51,077 bases of DNA. It comes from a virus. Each line of letters starts with the position of its first letter. Positions within the stretch are counted from its first letter, which is position 1. The translations under genes and the position numbers were made by a program. The stretch covers positions 1-51,077 of IMG/VR virus record IMGVR_UViG_3300011116_000989, one strand, 5' to 3'. The notes beneath the pieces are model-generated. The model had not been told where the DNA came from. It searched no databases and saw nothing but the letters and a program-made list of their open reading frames with translations. Shown here in pieces: positions 50,081-51,077 of this stretch.

Positions 50081-51077
50081 ATGGCAGTTTACCGACCAAC
50101 AAAACAGGAAATACAATCTGAAATTTTAAAGTGTGGTAAAGACCCAATTTATTTTTTAAATACTTACGCAAGAATTTCTGATACACAAAAAGGTCCAATA
50201 CCTTTTAGAACTTATGATTTTCAAAATGAAGTTCTAAAGGATATGAAGGACTTTCGTTTTAACGTTGTTTTAAAGGCCCGTCAGCTAGGGTTATCAACAA
50301 TTGTGGCAGGATACATTGCTTGGTTGATGTTATTTCATAGAGATAAGAACGTACTCATCTTAGCAACCAAATTATTATCAGCATCAAACTTGGTAAAGAA
50401 AGTTAAATACATAATCAAAAGTCTTCCAGAATGGTTGATGATTGCTGATGTTAAAATAGACAACAGAAACTCATTTGAATTAACAAACGGTTCACAAATT
50501 AAAGCTTCAGCAACTTCTGGCGATGCTGGTCGTTCTGAGGCTCTTTCTTTGTTGGTTCTGGACGAAGCTGCATTCATTGAGAACATGAAAGACCTTTGGA
50601 CAGGTGTGTATCCTACACTTGCTACAGGTGGTCGTTGTATTGCTATCTCAACCCCTAATGGTGTAGGTAATTGGTTCCACCAAACTTATGTAAATGCCGA
50701 ATCTGGTGAAAATGAATTTCATCCAATAAAACTACATTGGTCTGTGCATCCAAATAGAGATCAATCTTGGTTTGAAAAAGAAACAAAAAATATGTCAAGA
50801 AGAGAGATTGCACAAGAATATGAATGTTCTTTTAATGCATCTGGCGAAACTGTAATTGCTGCTGAGGATTTAGAATACTTACACAACAATTGTAAAGAGC
50901 CAAAACATAGAACAGGTGTTGATAGAAACTATTGGATTTGGAAAGAGTTTAATTCTGAGCATACTTACGTTTTGGTTGCAGACGTAGCTAGAGGTGATGG
51001 TAAGGATAATTCTGTATTTCATATTGTAAACTTAGATACAAATGAAGTTATAGCAGAATATCAAGGCAAAATAACCA
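50081..51077 (+). CDS. terL: Terminase large subunit, 3' end cut by window edge
   Basis: 332 residues are visible and the frame is open at the right edge. The ATG at 50081 is the first good start after the upstream stop. Residues 65-73 read KARQLGLST, the variant Walker A of phage terminases; LLVLDEAAF gives D161/E162 (Walker B and catalytic Glu), and ISTPNGVGNWF is the coupling motif. VADVARGDGKDNS near D301 begins the RNase H-like nuclease domain. The protein drives ATP-dependent DNA packaging and cuts concatemers. Full T4-type proteins are ~550-600 residues, so about 40 percent is missing. No recognisable small subunit gene precedes it. Confidence 0.92.
   Translation, partial: MAVYRPTKQEIQSEILKCGKDPIYFLNTYARISDTQKGPIPFRTYDFQNEVLKDMKDFRFNVVLKARQLGLSTIVAGYIAWLMLFHRDKNVLILATKLLSASNLVKKVKYIIKSLPEWLMIADVKIDNRNSFELTNGSQIKASATSGDAGRSEALSLLVLDEAAFIENMKDLWTGVYPTLATGGRCIAISTPNGVGNWFHQTYVNAESGENEFHPIKLHWSVHPNRDQSWFEKETKNMSRREIAQEYECSFNASGETVIAAEDLEYLHNNCKEPKHRTGVDRNYWIWKEFNSEHTYVLVADVARGDGKDNSVFHIVNLDTNEVIAEYQGKIT

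Noticed and set aside
1-51077. tRNA genes, CRISPR arrays, insertion sequences, integrase or attachment sites
   Set aside because: No cloverleaf-like sequence, spaced repeats, transposase, recombinase or long direct repeats were seen; the + strand is almost fully occupied by phage genes.

Overview
The window looks like about 51 kb of an AT-rich tailed double-stranded DNA virus with a contractile tail (myovirus type). Every supported gene is on the + strand. Genes overlap by ATGA or TAATG or sit a few bases apart, and by my count only about 240 bases in the window are non-coding; the longest gap is 33 bases, so there is no gene-free stretch over 300 bases. The phage assignment rests on a terminase large subunit, T4 gp25-like and gp6-like baseplate wedge proteins, a T4 gp55-like late sigma factor, a primase, a RuvC-like resolvase and a Mre11/Rad50 (gp47/gp46) recombination protein. 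The composition, and several structural families I know mainly from marine phage sequences, suggest a marine host with a low-GC genome. The host cannot be fixed from the sequence. No integrase, transposase, tRNA, rRNA or CRISPR array was seen.

Bases 1-9783 are a glycan island of twelve tightly coupled genes, cut at its left end: a radical SAM/SPASM protein, a DxD glycosyltransferase-like protein, a P-loop kinase fused to a class II aldolase, a nucleotidyltransferase, a small HAD phosphatase, a GDPD-like protein, GDP-L-fucose synthase, GDP-mannose 4,6-dehydratase, a third sugar epimerase, a FkbM methyltransferase and two further glycosyltransferase candidates. Together they could make GDP-fucose and a second, unidentified activated small sugar or polyol, then transfer and methylate it. 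Bases 9795-11200 hold a small conserved protein, an FmdB-type zinc ribbon (with a strong hairpin inside its coding sequence), a membrane protein and the late sigma factor.

Bases 11201-41565 are the baseplate and tail-appendage module. It has an M15 peptidase baseplate protein next to a spike-like protein, three large unknown proteins, gp25, gp6, a DNRLRE-like protein, a 2,899-residue LamG-containing protein, and a run of structural proteins that includes two sharing a tail-fibre-like N-terminus and two tandem paralogues. Bases 41572-46209 carry DNA metabolism: the resolvase, the primase behind a near-consensus sigma70-type promoter, and a single-chain Mre11-Rad50 fusion. Bases 46224-51077 carry small proteins (two with envelope topology), a GNAT-like protein, a zinc-ribbon protein, two small conserved proteins and the start of the terminase, which runs off the right edge.

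The most unusual items are the glycan island with its kinase-aldolase fusion, the Mre11-Rad50 fusion with an atypical zinc hook, the probably leaderless primase promoter, a recurring CTAWTTA element in front of late genes, and the hairpin inside the zinc-ribbon gene. Family assignments come from reading motifs by eye and from memory of families; no database search was run.
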